Of a stretch of DNA of 64,000 nucleotides, positions 1-8,615 are shown in pieces (position 1 is the first letter of the stretch; each line of letters starts with the position of its first letter). Below the pieces are notes generated by a model that searched no databases, was not told the DNA's origin, and worked only from the letters and a program-made list of their open reading frames with translations. A program made the translations under genes and the position numbers. The DNA is from JBFGFX01 sp965232455. GTDB lineage: Bacteria; Pseudomonadota; Gammaproteobacteria; Steroidobacterales; Woeseiaceae. The stretch is from positions 620,001 to 684,000 of the forward strand of contig OZ246981.1 in the NCBI GenBank assembly GCA_965232455.1, read 5' to 3'.

Positions 1-1
1 C

Positions 2-457
2 ACAGTGCAAGATGCGGCTTTCGGCGGACAGGTCCTGGCCGATGCCCGTGGCAGGACAATCTATCTTTATAACTGCAGGGATGATTCTCTGGCTCAACTC
101 GCCTGTGATCATCCCGACTCCACACAGGCGTATCGTCTGGCGATTTGCGGCAATGGCGATCCGGCGCTCTGCCGCGAGACTTTCCCCTATGTCGTCGCTT
201 CATCCGATGCCAAGAGCGCGAGCAGCCTCTGGAGCGTCATGGCGATCGACCCGGACACCGGGCATCGCGCCGCTGCAGGACAAGAGAGTGCGTTGCACGT
301 CTGGGCTTACCGCAACCGCCCGGTATACACCTATGGCGGCGATCCCGATGCAGGCGTGACCAACGGTGATGGGGTTGGCGAGTTCACCGGCCGGCGTAAC
401 GGCTACAAGGCATTCGTTTTGCGGGACAATTTTCAGGGTAATGCGTTTCGCCGATGA
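2..457 (+). CDS. Yx(FWY)xxD-motif secreted/lipoprotein (COG4315-like), 5'-partial
   Basis: The reading frame is open to the left window edge and ends at TGA 455-457, so the N-terminus, where a signal or lipobox would be, is not visible. The GTG at 5 is probably internal. The C-terminal half carries a clear Y-T-Y-G-G-D motif in a segment ending in the GRRNGYKAF region, as in small periplasmic proteins of the COG4315 type, whose role is unknown. Four cysteines in the first half could form disulfides, consistent with export. The stop overlaps an ATG of the next frame (ATGA at 454-457), but that ATG is probably not the true start of the next gene. Family assignment is by motif only. Confidence 0.6.
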   Translation, partial: TVQDAAFGGQVLADARGRTIYLYNCRDDSLAQLACDHPDSTQAYRLAICGNGDPALCRETFPYVVASSDAKSASSLWSVMAIDPDTGHRAAAGQESALHVWAYRNRPVYTYGGDPDAGVTNGDGVGEFTGRRNGYKAFVLRDNFQGNAFRR

Positions 458-495
458 TTACGGCGATGTCGTTATTCGCAGAGGAGAGTTTGTCG

Positions 496-1614
496 ATGGC
501 ACAGTTTAGGATTGGCGCAACGGAGCAGATGACGTCGATGACGCCTCAGCGGCTCTCTGCCGTGACGTTTCTTGCCATTCTGACCGTGGGAGAGGCGACG
601 GTGGCCGAGCCGCTCGATGGCGGGCGAATTGGGTACGTTTTGACGGAACGCCATTGGGCGGTTCACCAAACCGAAGACGGCAAGACGGAGTGTCCCGACG
701 GATTCAACAGCGGGCCGCGTGAGCAATACGATGAGCTATTCCCTGAGGACAGCGACGTAGAGCGAACCGTCATGGAGACGCGGCTCATGCGTGAGGGGCG
801 GCAGTTCCATCCGACCACCTCCGATGAGCCGTTTCCCTTCCACGAGGCGCAGGGATCGATATCGTACGGAATGAATCTCGACGGCAAGACCGATCCCGAT
901 GACTTCCAGGGTCCGGACGGCGACGAAGGAATCGATAATCAGCTTTATCGTGCGATTGGTTGTATTGCGAGTTATCGCGACGATGGCGCCGTCTGGTTCT
1001 TCGAGAACTCGTTCATGGTGGGGAATGGCTACAACCGCTGGATGATCGAGTTGTCGGGGGTAGACGACCTCAGCAATGACGACGACGTGACGGTAACCAC
1101 CTATCGCGGCCTCGATGAACTCGTCACCGACGCCTCCGGCCAGGGTTTTGTCGCCGGAGGCACGCAGCGCGTCGACCTGCGTTGGGGCAAAAGCTTCATC
1201 GCGGAGGTGCAGGGCAAGATCGTCGACGGCGTGCTGACTACGATGCCGATCAAACAGGCCAAGATTCCGTGGTCGCAGCCCGGCGTGAGCGGCGGCTATC
1301 ACATCATTCGCGATCTCAGGCTTCAGCTCGAGCTGACCCCACAAAAGGCGGAAGGACAAATGGCCGGATATGTCGACGTCGAACAGTTCACGCACCGGCT
1401 CAACTCGAACTGGTCTACGCACCATCAGAGTTACGGCCAGCTCTCGTCGGCTTCGGAGTATCGCGCGCTGAGACGGCTGGCGGACGCGTATCCCGATCCC
1501 GAGACGGGCGCCAATACGGCCATTTCTTCATCCGTAAACGTGACTCTCACACAGGTCTACATCGTGCATCCGAGCGAAGAGCGTCGTGAATGGAACAGGG
1601 TGTCAAGTAGATGA
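496..1614 (+). CDS. Unknown secreted protein
   Basis: About 372 residues. The open frame begins at 454, but the ATG at 496 has a GAGGAG ribosome site at 481-486 and gives a hydrophobic segment ending in a plausible A-x-A-type cleavage site (TVAEP) about 36 residues in, so it is preferred. The mature part is acidic, with D/E-rich loops (near DPDDFQGPDGDEG), two cysteines and many aromatic beta-strand-like stretches, as expected for a periplasmic or outer-membrane-associated beta protein. I do not recognise the family. It sits 150 bp before a TonB-dependent receptor and right after a COG4315-like gene, so a role in the same envelope process is plausible but unproven. Confidence 0.6.
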   Translation: MAQFRIGATEQMTSMTPQRLSAVTFLAILTVGEATVAEPLDGGRIGYVLTERHWAVHQTEDGKTECPDGFNSGPREQYDELFPEDSDVERTVMETRLMREGRQFHPTTSDEPFPFHEAQGSISYGMNLDGKTDPDDFQGPDGDEGIDNQLYRAIGCIASYRDDGAVWFFENSFMVGNGYNRWMIELSGVDDLSNDDDVTVTTYRGLDELVTDASGQGFVAGGTQRVDLRWGKSFIAEVQGKIVDGVLTTMPIKQAKIPWSQPGVSGGYHIIRDLRLQLELTPQKAEGQMAGYVDVEQFTHRLNSNWSTHHQSYGQLSSASEYRALRRLADAYPDPETGANTAISSSVNVTLTQVYIVHPSEERREWNRVSSR

Positions 1615-1764
1615 ACTGAAACACGTTTTTCTTGAGGCTCGCTTTTCTTTGCGACGCCGAAGAAATTAGCAGTCCAGCGACGTCGCATATCGATTGACGA
1701 TCGGCTCAGACAATTAAAAGACCACAAGCTTACATAGAGCCCATATAAGGGGGGGCGGAGCAAA

Positions 1765-4695
1765 ATGACGATATTTATTAAGAGCGCATCTTGCGCGGCG
1801 GGGCGATTTTTGCCGTCCGTGGCCAGTGGCCTCGTGCGCGGCGTCGCTTTCACAGCGTTGCTCGCGGCGGGAACGGCTGTCGCGCAGGAGGGTGCGGCTG
1901 ATTCGGACGAGCGGCTCGACGAGGTGCTGGTGACCGGCACGATGATCAGGCGCGACGGTTACGAAAGCTCGACGCCGGTGGCCGTGCTTGGCGCCGAAAC
2001 ACTGGGAAGGATGCCGGTGACCCAAATTGGCGAGGCCGTGGAACGGCTGCCGGTGTTTCAGGGTTCTCAGAATGCGCGTAATAACGTGAGCATCAGTGAC
2101 GGCACGTCCGGCACGAACTTGCTGAACCTTCGCGGTATCGGCAACAACCGTACGCTGGTACTTCTGGACGGCAAGCGTGTCGTCGGTGCTGCGCTTGGCG
2201 GCGGTACCGACAGCAGGGGCATGGCCGTAGATATCAGTACCTTTCCCACAGGTCTGGTCGAGCGTGTCGAAGTCGTCACGGGCGGCGCATCTGCCGTATA
2301 CGGGTCCGATGCGATCGCCGGCGTGGTCAATTTCATTCTCGACAAGGACTACACCGGTTTGAAGTCGAGTTTCCAGGTTGGCGGCACGACGCACGGCGAT
2401 GGCGAAACGTTTCTGGCCTCGGTGACTGGCGGTATGCCGTTCGCCGGTGGACGCGGGCACCTCCTGTTGAATGTCGAACGCGGTTACGACGCAGGCATCG
2501 AAGGTAAACCTCGGGATTGGACGGATGAAACCTATGCCCTGATACGCAACCCGGACTATGCGCCTGGCAACGGCGAGCCGATTTACACGACCATCGAACA
2601 GGCAGCGCTGTCTGTCGGAACCCGTGGCGGGTTGATCGTGGGCTGTGAAGTGCCGGGAGGCGGGGCCTGTCCTCTTCGCGGCACTCAGTTCCAGCAAGGC
2701 GGCACGCCTCTTCCGTTCGAGTTTGGGCCGATAGTAAGCGGTATCTGGATGTCGGGCGGCGATTGGCAAACCTCCAGGATCGACCGGGAAACCGGGCTGG
2801 CATTGGAGCAGGAGCGTGACAACGTATTTGCACGTGCCAGCTTCGACATTACCGACTCGACGACGGTCTACGGAGAGGTACACTACGGTCTATCGCAATC
2901 GACCAATGCGTCGACCGCCCTCCCGTTCAATCTCGGCAACGTCACCATTCATTCGGGCAATCCGTTCATCCCGCCGTCAGTCCAGGCGCAGATGACCGCG
3001 CTCGACATACCGTCGTTCCGAATGGGCACGGTAAACGGAGATGCAGGCAACGCTCAGTTCTACGGTGAGCGTGAGTTGGAACGCTTCGTGTTCGGCATCG
3101 AAGGCGAGTTCGAGGGCATGGGTAGCGACTGGCAGTGGGAAGCCTCCTATGTCACGAACTCCACCGATATCTTGACGCAAACGCCGAACAACAAGATCAC
3201 CCCGAGATACAACAACGCCGTCGACGCCGTTGTCGGAGACGACGGCCAGATAGTCTGCCGTATCAACGCCGATGACGATCCGAACAACGACGACCCGGCA
3301 TGTGTCGCTTACAACAATATGGGCCTCGGCGTGCTTTCTCAGGCGGCGAAGGACTATGCATTCGGGACGGGGTGGGCGACCATTCTCCTGGAGCAGGACG
3401 TCGTATCCGCGAGCATTACGGGCGAACCTTTCAGTACCTGGGCAGGCCCGGTATCTACGGCCTTTGGCGCCGCGCACCGCACCGAGGAAGTGAGTGGTGA
3501 CTCGAGCGAACTCGACCAACAGGCGGCGTTTCTTGGCGGAAACTATAACCCCTCGTTCGGTGACTACCATGTCACGGAAGGTTTCGTCGAGACCGTGGTG
3601 CCAATCGCGGAAGACGTGACGTTTGCGAAGCAGCTGGACTTGAACGGTGCAGTGCGCTGGACGGACTACAGCACGTCGGGACAGGTGACGACCTGGAAGG
3701 TTGGGGCGAGTTGGAGGCCGACCGACGATCTGCGCTTTCGCGTAACCCGCTCTCGCGACATTCGGGCGCCGACGCTGGGCAACCTGTTCGATGCCGGCTC
3801 GTCCGGAACGGGCACCATCATCGACCCGTTCACCGATACCGAAGTGCAGATGATCAGTCAGGGCAGGGGCAATCCGGATGTCAAACCGGAAGAAGCCGAT
3901 ACGACGGGCCTGGGTGTGATCTACCAGCCGTCATGGCTTCCTGAGTTTTCCGTGTCGCTCGACTACTACGATATCGACATCCAGCAAGCAATCTTGACGG
4001 TTGGTTCACAGGAGGTCGTGGATCGTTGTTTTCAAGGTAACACCGTGCTTTGCGACAGCATCATCCGCGGTGACGACGGCATAATCGATATCGTTCTCAC
4101 CCAACCGCAGAACATACTTGCGCAACACGCACGCGGATTCGATCTCGAAGCAAGCTACCTTTTTCCGCTGTCGAGACTGAACTCGGGTTGGGAAGGAGAT
4201 CTGTCACTCCGGGCCATGGTCACGTATATGGACAAGCTCGATTCAATCGATCAGGACGTCGTCGTGGACGGTGTCGGCGTGACCTCGGACGGCCGTATTG
4301 GCGGACCAGGGTTCGGGCTGGAGTCCTCGAGGATTCGTTATCTGGCGTGGATAAGCTACCTGAACGGCCCGCTGGACGTCACACTGACCGTGCGTGGTGT
4401 CGACTCGGGGGTATACAGCAACGAATACATCGAATGTGCTCCGGGAACGTGCCCAACCGCGACCCCAACGCGCGCGACCGTCAACGACAATCACATCGAT
4501 GCCATTACGTATTACGACCTCGGCTTCACTTACGACATCGGCGAGGGCACTTTTTTCGTCGCTGCCCAAAACGTTCTCGACGAGGACCCGCCGCGCGTCG
4601 CGACGACCAGCTTTTGGTCTGGAGCCGCTGGCATGCAGTTCTACGATCGGCTGGGTCGGGTGATTCGCGCCGGCGTTACCTATGAGTTCTTTTAG
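1765..4695 (+). CDS. TonB-dependent outer-membrane receptor
   Basis: Outer-membrane transporter of 976 residues powered by TonB-ExbBD. A signal peptide ends near residue 40 (TAVAQ), followed at once by a TonB box-like segment LDEVLVTGT (51-59). The plug follows, with the classic N-L-R-G-I-G, LVLLDG and GGASAVYGSDAIAGVVNF motifs. The remaining about 750 residues alternate aromatic strands and end in the terminal phenylalanine typical of outer-membrane barrels (VTYEFF). A purine-rich ribosome site lies just before ATG 1765. The plug style is that of the large receptors found in many copies in oligotrophic marine and aquatic Proteobacteria; the substrate cannot be read from sequence. A strong hairpin terminator follows downstream. 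Confidence 0.95.
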   Translation: MTIFIKSASCAAGRFLPSVASGLVRGVAFTALLAAGTAVAQEGAADSDERLDEVLVTGTMIRRDGYESSTPVAVLGAETLGRMPVTQIGEAVERLPVFQGSQNARNNVSISDGTSGTNLLNLRGIGNNRTLVLLDGKRVVGAALGGGTDSRGMAVDISTFPTGLVERVEVVTGGASAVYGSDAIAGVVNFILDKDYTGLKSSFQVGGTTHGDGETFLASVTGGMPFAGGRGHLLLNVERGYDAGIEGKPRDWTDETYALIRNPDYAPGNGEPIYTTIEQAALSVGTRGGLIVGCEVPGGGACPLRGTQFQQGGTPLPFEFGPIVSGIWMSGGDWQTSRIDRETGLALEQERDNVFARASFDITDSTTVYGEVHYGLSQSTNASTALPFNLGNVTIHSGNPFIPPSVQAQMTALDIPSFRMGTVNGDAGNAQFYGERELERFVFGIEGEFEGMGSDWQWEASYVTNSTDILTQTPNNKITPRYNNAVDAVVGDDGQIVCRINADDDPNNDDPACVAYNNMGLGVLSQAAKDYAFGTGWATILLEQDVVSASITGEPFSTWAGPVSTAFGAAHRTEEVSGDSSELDQQAAFLGGNYNPSFGDYHVTEGFVETVVPIAEDVTFAKQLDLNGAVRWTDYSTSGQVTTWKVGASWRPTDDLRFRVTRSRDIRAPTLGNLFDAGSSGTGTIIDPFTDTEVQMISQGRGNPDVKPEEADTTGLGVIYQPSWLPEFSVSLDYYDIDIQQAILTVGSQEVVDRCFQGNTVLCDSIIRGDDGIIDIVLTQPQNILAQHARGFDLEASYLFPLSRLNSGWEGDLSLRAMVTYMDKLDSIDQDVVVDGVGVTSDGRIGGPGFGLESSRIRYLAWISYLNGPLDVTLTVRGVDSGVYSNEYIECAPGTCPTATPTRATVNDNHIDAITYYDLGFTYDIGEGTFFVAAQNVLDEDPPRVATTSFWSGAAGMQFYDRLGRVIRAGVTYEFF

Positions 4696-4806
4696 GAGAA
4701 CGAACCACAGCGGGCGTTGAACTCGCGAGGTGGTGCTGAAAAGCAACGGCGCTGCTTAGGTGTGTTCAACACGCCAAGCAGCGTCGCTGGCCATTTCATA
4801 CGGAAA

Positions 4807-4836
4807 CCGCGGCCTCCAACGGAGGCCGCGGCGTTT
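4807..4836 (+). terminator. Rho-independent terminator after the TonB receptor gene
   Basis: A perfect 11-bp GC-rich stem (CCGCGGCCTCC / GGAGGCCGCGG) closes a 3-nt AAC loop and is followed by CGTTTT. A second, imperfect stem (CGCTGCTT...AAGCAGCG) lies just upstream at about 4748-4791. The pair separates the receptor gene from the next gene, whose start codon is only 27 bp further on, so that gene needs its own promoter or relies on readthrough. Confidence 0.75.
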
Positions 4837-4863
4837 TAGAGCTGATCCGGTTTGGAGTACGGC

Positions 4864-6618
4864 ATGAAAGGACGGTGTTTCCTGATTGCAGCGCTGGCAT
4901 GCGCTTTGGTGTCTTTTTCGTCGATGGTTCGCAGCGCGGACACGGCGCCGTCGGCTGACATCGCCGCTCGGGGTTTGCAGGAGGTCGACTTTCCTCGCTT
5001 GAAAAAGCTCGGTCCCGACGTCTTTGCGTACGAGGGGCTGCATTCCGCGCTCCCGAGCGGCGTCGTCATCAACACGGTTAGCCTGATCGTCGTTACCACG
5101 GACGGCGTCGTGGTGGTGGATGGACAAGGCGATATATGGCAGACGAAACTGATGATCGAAAACATCAAGAAGCTCACGTCGCAGCCAATCGCGTACGTCG
5201 TCGTTGCGTCGGACCATGGCGATCACGTCGGTGGTAACGCCGCCTTCAAGGCAGCTTACCCCGACGTCGAGTTCATTGCTTCGCCGGTTTCGCGGACCAG
5301 GCTCTTAGGCACTGGCAGCCACCCGACGCAGACTGTCGCCGACGAACGTACGCTAAGGATGGGTGAGACCGAGATACAGATCCTGAATTTGGGGCGCGCT
5401 CACACGGGAGGTGATCTCGCCGTTTACTTGCCCCAAAGCAAGGTACTGTTTCTCGGTGAAATTTACCTGCGTGGCCTGTTTCCGGCGATGCGCACGGCGT
5501 ACCCCACCGAATGGATGAACACCATCGAAAAGGCGCAGGCGATGGACGTATCCTGGTACGTTCCGGGCCACGGATTCATCGACGACGAAGCTGCAATGGC
5601 GCGGGATCTCGAAGCCTTTCGGCAGTCTATCGTTTCCGTAATCGATGAATCCGAGCGTTTGCATTCAGCGGGGCTGTCCTGCGACTCTCCGAGCAACTGT
5701 CCGGCCGCGAGCAATGCAGATTGGGGACAGTATGAAGACTGGACGGCGAGCAGCCTGCAAGCGTCGTTCGCGATTAACAGGGTTTACCGGGAAATCGAAG
5801 GAACGCTCGATAACGAAGCCGCAAACGATGCTGGTAACGCAGCGGCGGCTAACGGGCCCAGCCTGACGGAGTTATGGGCGTCCGGGCAGCCGGCTTTCGG
5901 CAGATATGTAACGCAGGCGCGGTCACAGGGCGAGGGGGCCGGCGATGCGAGGGCGCAAGAGCCTCCCCGCTACACCGTCCAGACGGGCCGCGAACTGGCG
6001 GAGAATCCTCTGCTGGACTACGCCTTCCTGAATCTCGAGCAGCACTACGACGTCGAGTCGGCCCGTGCGGTCGCGGAGGGGATGCGCAGTGCAGGCACCG
6101 GGTCCTCACAGGCGCTGTTGGTCCGAATTCCGCCCATCGCCACGGCCGGTGTAGAAACCACGCGGGCACGCGTCGAGGAGGTTCTCGCCCTGGGAGCCGA
6201 TGGCGTGGTGCTTCCGCACGTGCGCAGTGCAGACGAGGCACGCACTGCCATAACGTTCTTCGAAGGAGTCGACGTGTGGTCGCCGGACAATCCGGATGGC
6301 GACGTCATTGCGATGCTCATGGTCGAGGACCCCGACGTGTTCGCCGAACTCGAGGAAATTGCCAACATTCCGGGTTACAGCGTGCTGGCGTGTGGCATCG
6401 GTAGCCTCACCCAGGCGTTGGGTGGCGACCGGGAGACCGCCGAGATGCTCAACCAGAAAGTCCTGGCGCACAGCCGGCGTGTCGGAATGGCCGACATGAT
6501 AACGGCAGACACCGAATCGGTAGCGCGTCGCGTGAACGAGGGTTTCCTTGGGCTACTGGTGTTCGGACCTGAAGCGGACTCCGTCATCCGCCTGGGCAGG
6601 GAAGCGGCCGGGCGCTAA
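4864..6618 (+). CDS. Exported metallo-beta-lactamase fold / HpcH-HpaI aldolase-like fusion
   Basis: 584 residues from ATG 4864, which has GGAG at 4854-4857; a TTG at 4852 extends the frame by only four codons. A signal peptide covers about residues 1-25. Residues 35-260 form an MBL-fold domain: ASDHGDHVGG, RAHTGGD and VPGHG motifs are present, but the first His of the HxHxDH motif is Ser (about S116) and the usual LFxGD aspartate is Glu (FLGEI). Residues about 395-584 resemble the HpcH/HpaI aldolase (citrate-lyase beta) barrel: the ligand Glu is kept in a MVED segment, but the Asp of the GPxDL motif is replaced (GIGSL). Reaction unknown; the altered ligands in both halves argue for a divergent activity or a binding role. 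A HiPIP and a cytochrome c gene follow. Confidence 0.8.
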   Translation: MKGRCFLIAALACALVSFSSMVRSADTAPSADIAARGLQEVDFPRLKKLGPDVFAYEGLHSALPSGVVINTVSLIVVTTDGVVVVDGQGDIWQTKLMIENIKKLTSQPIAYVVVASDHGDHVGGNAAFKAAYPDVEFIASPVSRTRLLGTGSHPTQTVADERTLRMGETEIQILNLGRAHTGGDLAVYLPQSKVLFLGEIYLRGLFPAMRTAYPTEWMNTIEKAQAMDVSWYVPGHGFIDDEAAMARDLEAFRQSIVSVIDESERLHSAGLSCDSPSNCPAASNADWGQYEDWTASSLQASFAINRVYREIEGTLDNEAANDAGNAAAANGPSLTELWASGQPAFGRYVTQARSQGEGAGDARAQEPPRYTVQTGRELAENPLLDYAFLNLEQHYDVESARAVAEGMRSAGTGSSQALLVRIPPIATAGVETTRARVEEVLALGADGVVLPHVRSADEARTAITFFEGVDVWSPDNPDGDVIAMLMVEDPDVFAELEEIANIPGYSVLACGIGSLTQALGGDRETAEMLNQKVLAHSRRVGMADMITADTESVARRVNEGFLGLLVFGPEADSVIRLGREAAGR

Positions 6619-6702
6619 TGCCGCGCTCGCTGTCGAGCAAAACTTCGTCCCGGTCGATTACCGGAAGCCGTTTTCTTAGGCGGTTGATAAACAGGAGTGG
6701 AA

Positions 6703-7026
6703 ATGGACAACAAGATTTCTCGCCGGACCATCCTCTTGCGATGCTTGCAACTACCCGTTGGTGGAAGTGCGCTTTTGGGACTGGTGGCGTGTGGCAAGGG
6801 TGGTGCGAGCGTCTGCGCCGACCCGAACGCAATGACCTCGGCGGAGGAAAGCGTGCGCCGTACTTTGAAGTACACGGAAACCTCACCGGATCCTGACAAA
6901 GTGTGTGCAAGCTGCGAGTTCTTTCACGCGGGGCCGGAAGCCGGTGCATGCGGCACGTGCGAGATGTTTAGCGGAAAGCCGGTGAATCCGGGCGGCTACT
7001 GCGATTCGTGGAGTGTCGACGCTTAG
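6703..7026 (+). CDS. High-potential iron-sulfur protein (HiPIP), Tat-exported
   Basis: 107 residues from ATG 6703 with AGGAG five bases upstream; the GTG at 6697 lies within that ribosome site. The N-terminus has a twin-arginine motif (SRRTIL) and a hydrophobic stretch, so it should be exported folded with its [4Fe-4S] cluster. Ligands are C68, C71, C86 and C100 in the HiPIP pattern CxxCxxF...CxxFxGxxV...GYCxxW; C83 is an extra cysteine. HiPIPs carry single electrons in the periplasm, often between bc1 complex or dehydrogenases and terminal acceptors. It lies between the MBL/HpcH fusion and a three-haem cytochrome c gene, so it may carry electrons from a periplasmic oxidation encoded nearby. 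Confidence 0.92.
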   Translation: MDNKISRRTILLRCLQLPVGGSALLGLVACGKGGASVCADPNAMTSAEESVRRTLKYTETSPDPDKVCASCEFFHAGPEAGACGTCEMFSGKPVNPGGYCDSWSVDA

Positions 7027-7132
7027 GTTACCGCGCGTCATCTTCGATATGAATGAGCCTCGGTCCCCGCGGCTACGGCTTCGTGGGTGAGGTTGTTGTG
7101 GATAGGAAAATTTTTTGGAGAACGGAGAAAGA

Positions 7133-8437
7133 GTGGTTACGTTTCGATTCGATCACCGCAGGTCGTGCCAACTCGCGCATACACACCCAAGCGGTATTTT
7201 CTGGAATGCAGTGCTGATATTCGTCATCTCCGCATGCTCGGCGACTTTCTTGAGCGTCGCCGATGCGGCTGATCTGTCCCCGACGGAAAAGAGAGGTGAG
7301 TATCTCGCGACCGCTGGCAACTGCGTGAGCTGTCATACGAGCGATGATGGAAGCCCGTTTGCGGGTGGTCTCGACTTTGTGACTCCGTTCGGAACGATAT
7401 ACTCCACCAACCTCACCTCCGATCCCGAAACCGGTATCGGCCGATGGAGCCTCGAGGAGTTCAGTACGGCGATGAGGGAAGGCGAAGGGCCGGACGGCAG
7501 ACACCTTTATCCGGTCTTTCCTTATACCTCCTTCACGAAAATCAGCGATGAGGACATCGCCGCGATGTTCGCGTACCTCAAGACCCTGGAGCCGGTGAAG
7601 TACACGCCGCCGGAGAATGACCTGGGTTTTCCTTACAGCCAGCGCTGGACACTGGGAGCTTGGAAAACCCTGTACTTCGACGAGGGTCGGTTTGAGCCGC
7701 AGGCGGGCCAGTCGGCGCAATGGAACCGTGGGGCATATTTGGTCGAGGGCCTTGGTCACTGTGGCATGTGCCATACGCCGCGGAACTTTCTAGGCGCAAC
7801 GGATACCGATCTCGCGATGACCGGCGGAGTATTCATGAAGCGTGTCGAGGGAAAGATTTCGGCCTGGTCAGCATCCAACCTAACCTCAGCATCCAGCGGT
7901 TTGGCCATTTGGTCTCACGAGGACATCGCGGATTATCTGAAGCTCGGCTTCAGCGATCGCGCGGGCGTGTTCGGGCCGATGAACGAGGTGGTTGTGAACA
8001 GCACCCGGCACTTGTCCAGGGAAGACATCGATGCGATCACCGTGTATTTGAAGAGCTTGCCGGCCAATGAGCAGGACGGCGGTAAGCCTGCAGATGAGGA
8101 CGTCTTGCGCGCCGGGTCGATACAATACGATATTCATTGCGGTACCTGCCATCTCCCGACAGGGAAGGGGGCCGAAGACACAGGGCCGCCATTGCTTGGC
8201 AGCCCTGTCGTTCTGGCCGCGGATCCCGAATCACTGATCAATATCACCTTGTACGGGGCGCAGTTACCGAAGATTGCGCCGTCGGCCGAGTGGGCGTCGA
8301 GGACTTGGAAACGAATGGAGCGCTTTGACAACAAGTTGACCGATGAACAGGCGGCGGCCCTTCTGAGCTACGTGCGTGCCGCATGGGGTCATTCGGCTGG
8401 CGCAGTCAGCCCGAAGCAGGTTGCGGAACAGCGCTAA
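7133..8437 (+). CDS. Three-haem cytochrome c (alcohol dehydrogenase cytochrome subunit-like)
   Basis: 434 residues if translation starts at GTG 7133, which has GGAG at 7124-7127; a TTG at 7115 would add six residues. A signal peptide ends near SVADA. Three CxxCH haem motifs are evenly spaced: CVSCH, CGMCH and CGTCH, each followed by a cytochrome-c-like fold, matching the membrane-anchored cytochrome subunits of periplasmic quinoprotein alcohol/aldehyde or gluconate dehydrogenases. No dehydrogenase large subunit lies in the window, so the partner is elsewhere or is the neighbouring MBL/HpcH or HiPIP protein. No C-terminal anchor helix is evident. Confidence 0.9.
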   Translation: MVTFRFDHRRSCQLAHTHPSGIFWNAVLIFVISACSATFLSVADAADLSPTEKRGEYLATAGNCVSCHTSDDGSPFAGGLDFVTPFGTIYSTNLTSDPETGIGRWSLEEFSTAMREGEGPDGRHLYPVFPYTSFTKISDEDIAAMFAYLKTLEPVKYTPPENDLGFPYSQRWTLGAWKTLYFDEGRFEPQAGQSAQWNRGAYLVEGLGHCGMCHTPRNFLGATDTDLAMTGGVFMKRVEGKISAWSASNLTSASSGLAIWSHEDIADYLKLGFSDRAGVFGPMNEVVVNSTRHLSREDIDAITVYLKSLPANEQDGGKPADEDVLRAGSIQYDIHCGTCHLPTGKGAEDTGPPLLGSPVVLAADPESLINITLYGAQLPKIAPSAEWASRTWKRMERFDNKLTDEQAAALLSYVRAAWGHSAGAVSPKQVAEQR

Positions 8438-8615
8438 CCAGCCAGGCGTTGATGTAGTTTACAACCGAATCGATTCGCGACGTTAAACCCAGGCTGCGCC
8501 GGTGGCGATGCCGTATCGATGCGATGGCATCGAGGTAATTCTGGCAGGGCTTCCTTTTTAGTCTCTGGTGCTCACTTTTTTTCCTTGGTAGACACCCCCT
8601 TACATTGGTGAATGA

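Noticed and set aside
1714..2883. 389-codon minus-strand frame
   Set aside because: Antisense to the plug and early barrel of the TonB receptor, with no protein-like features.
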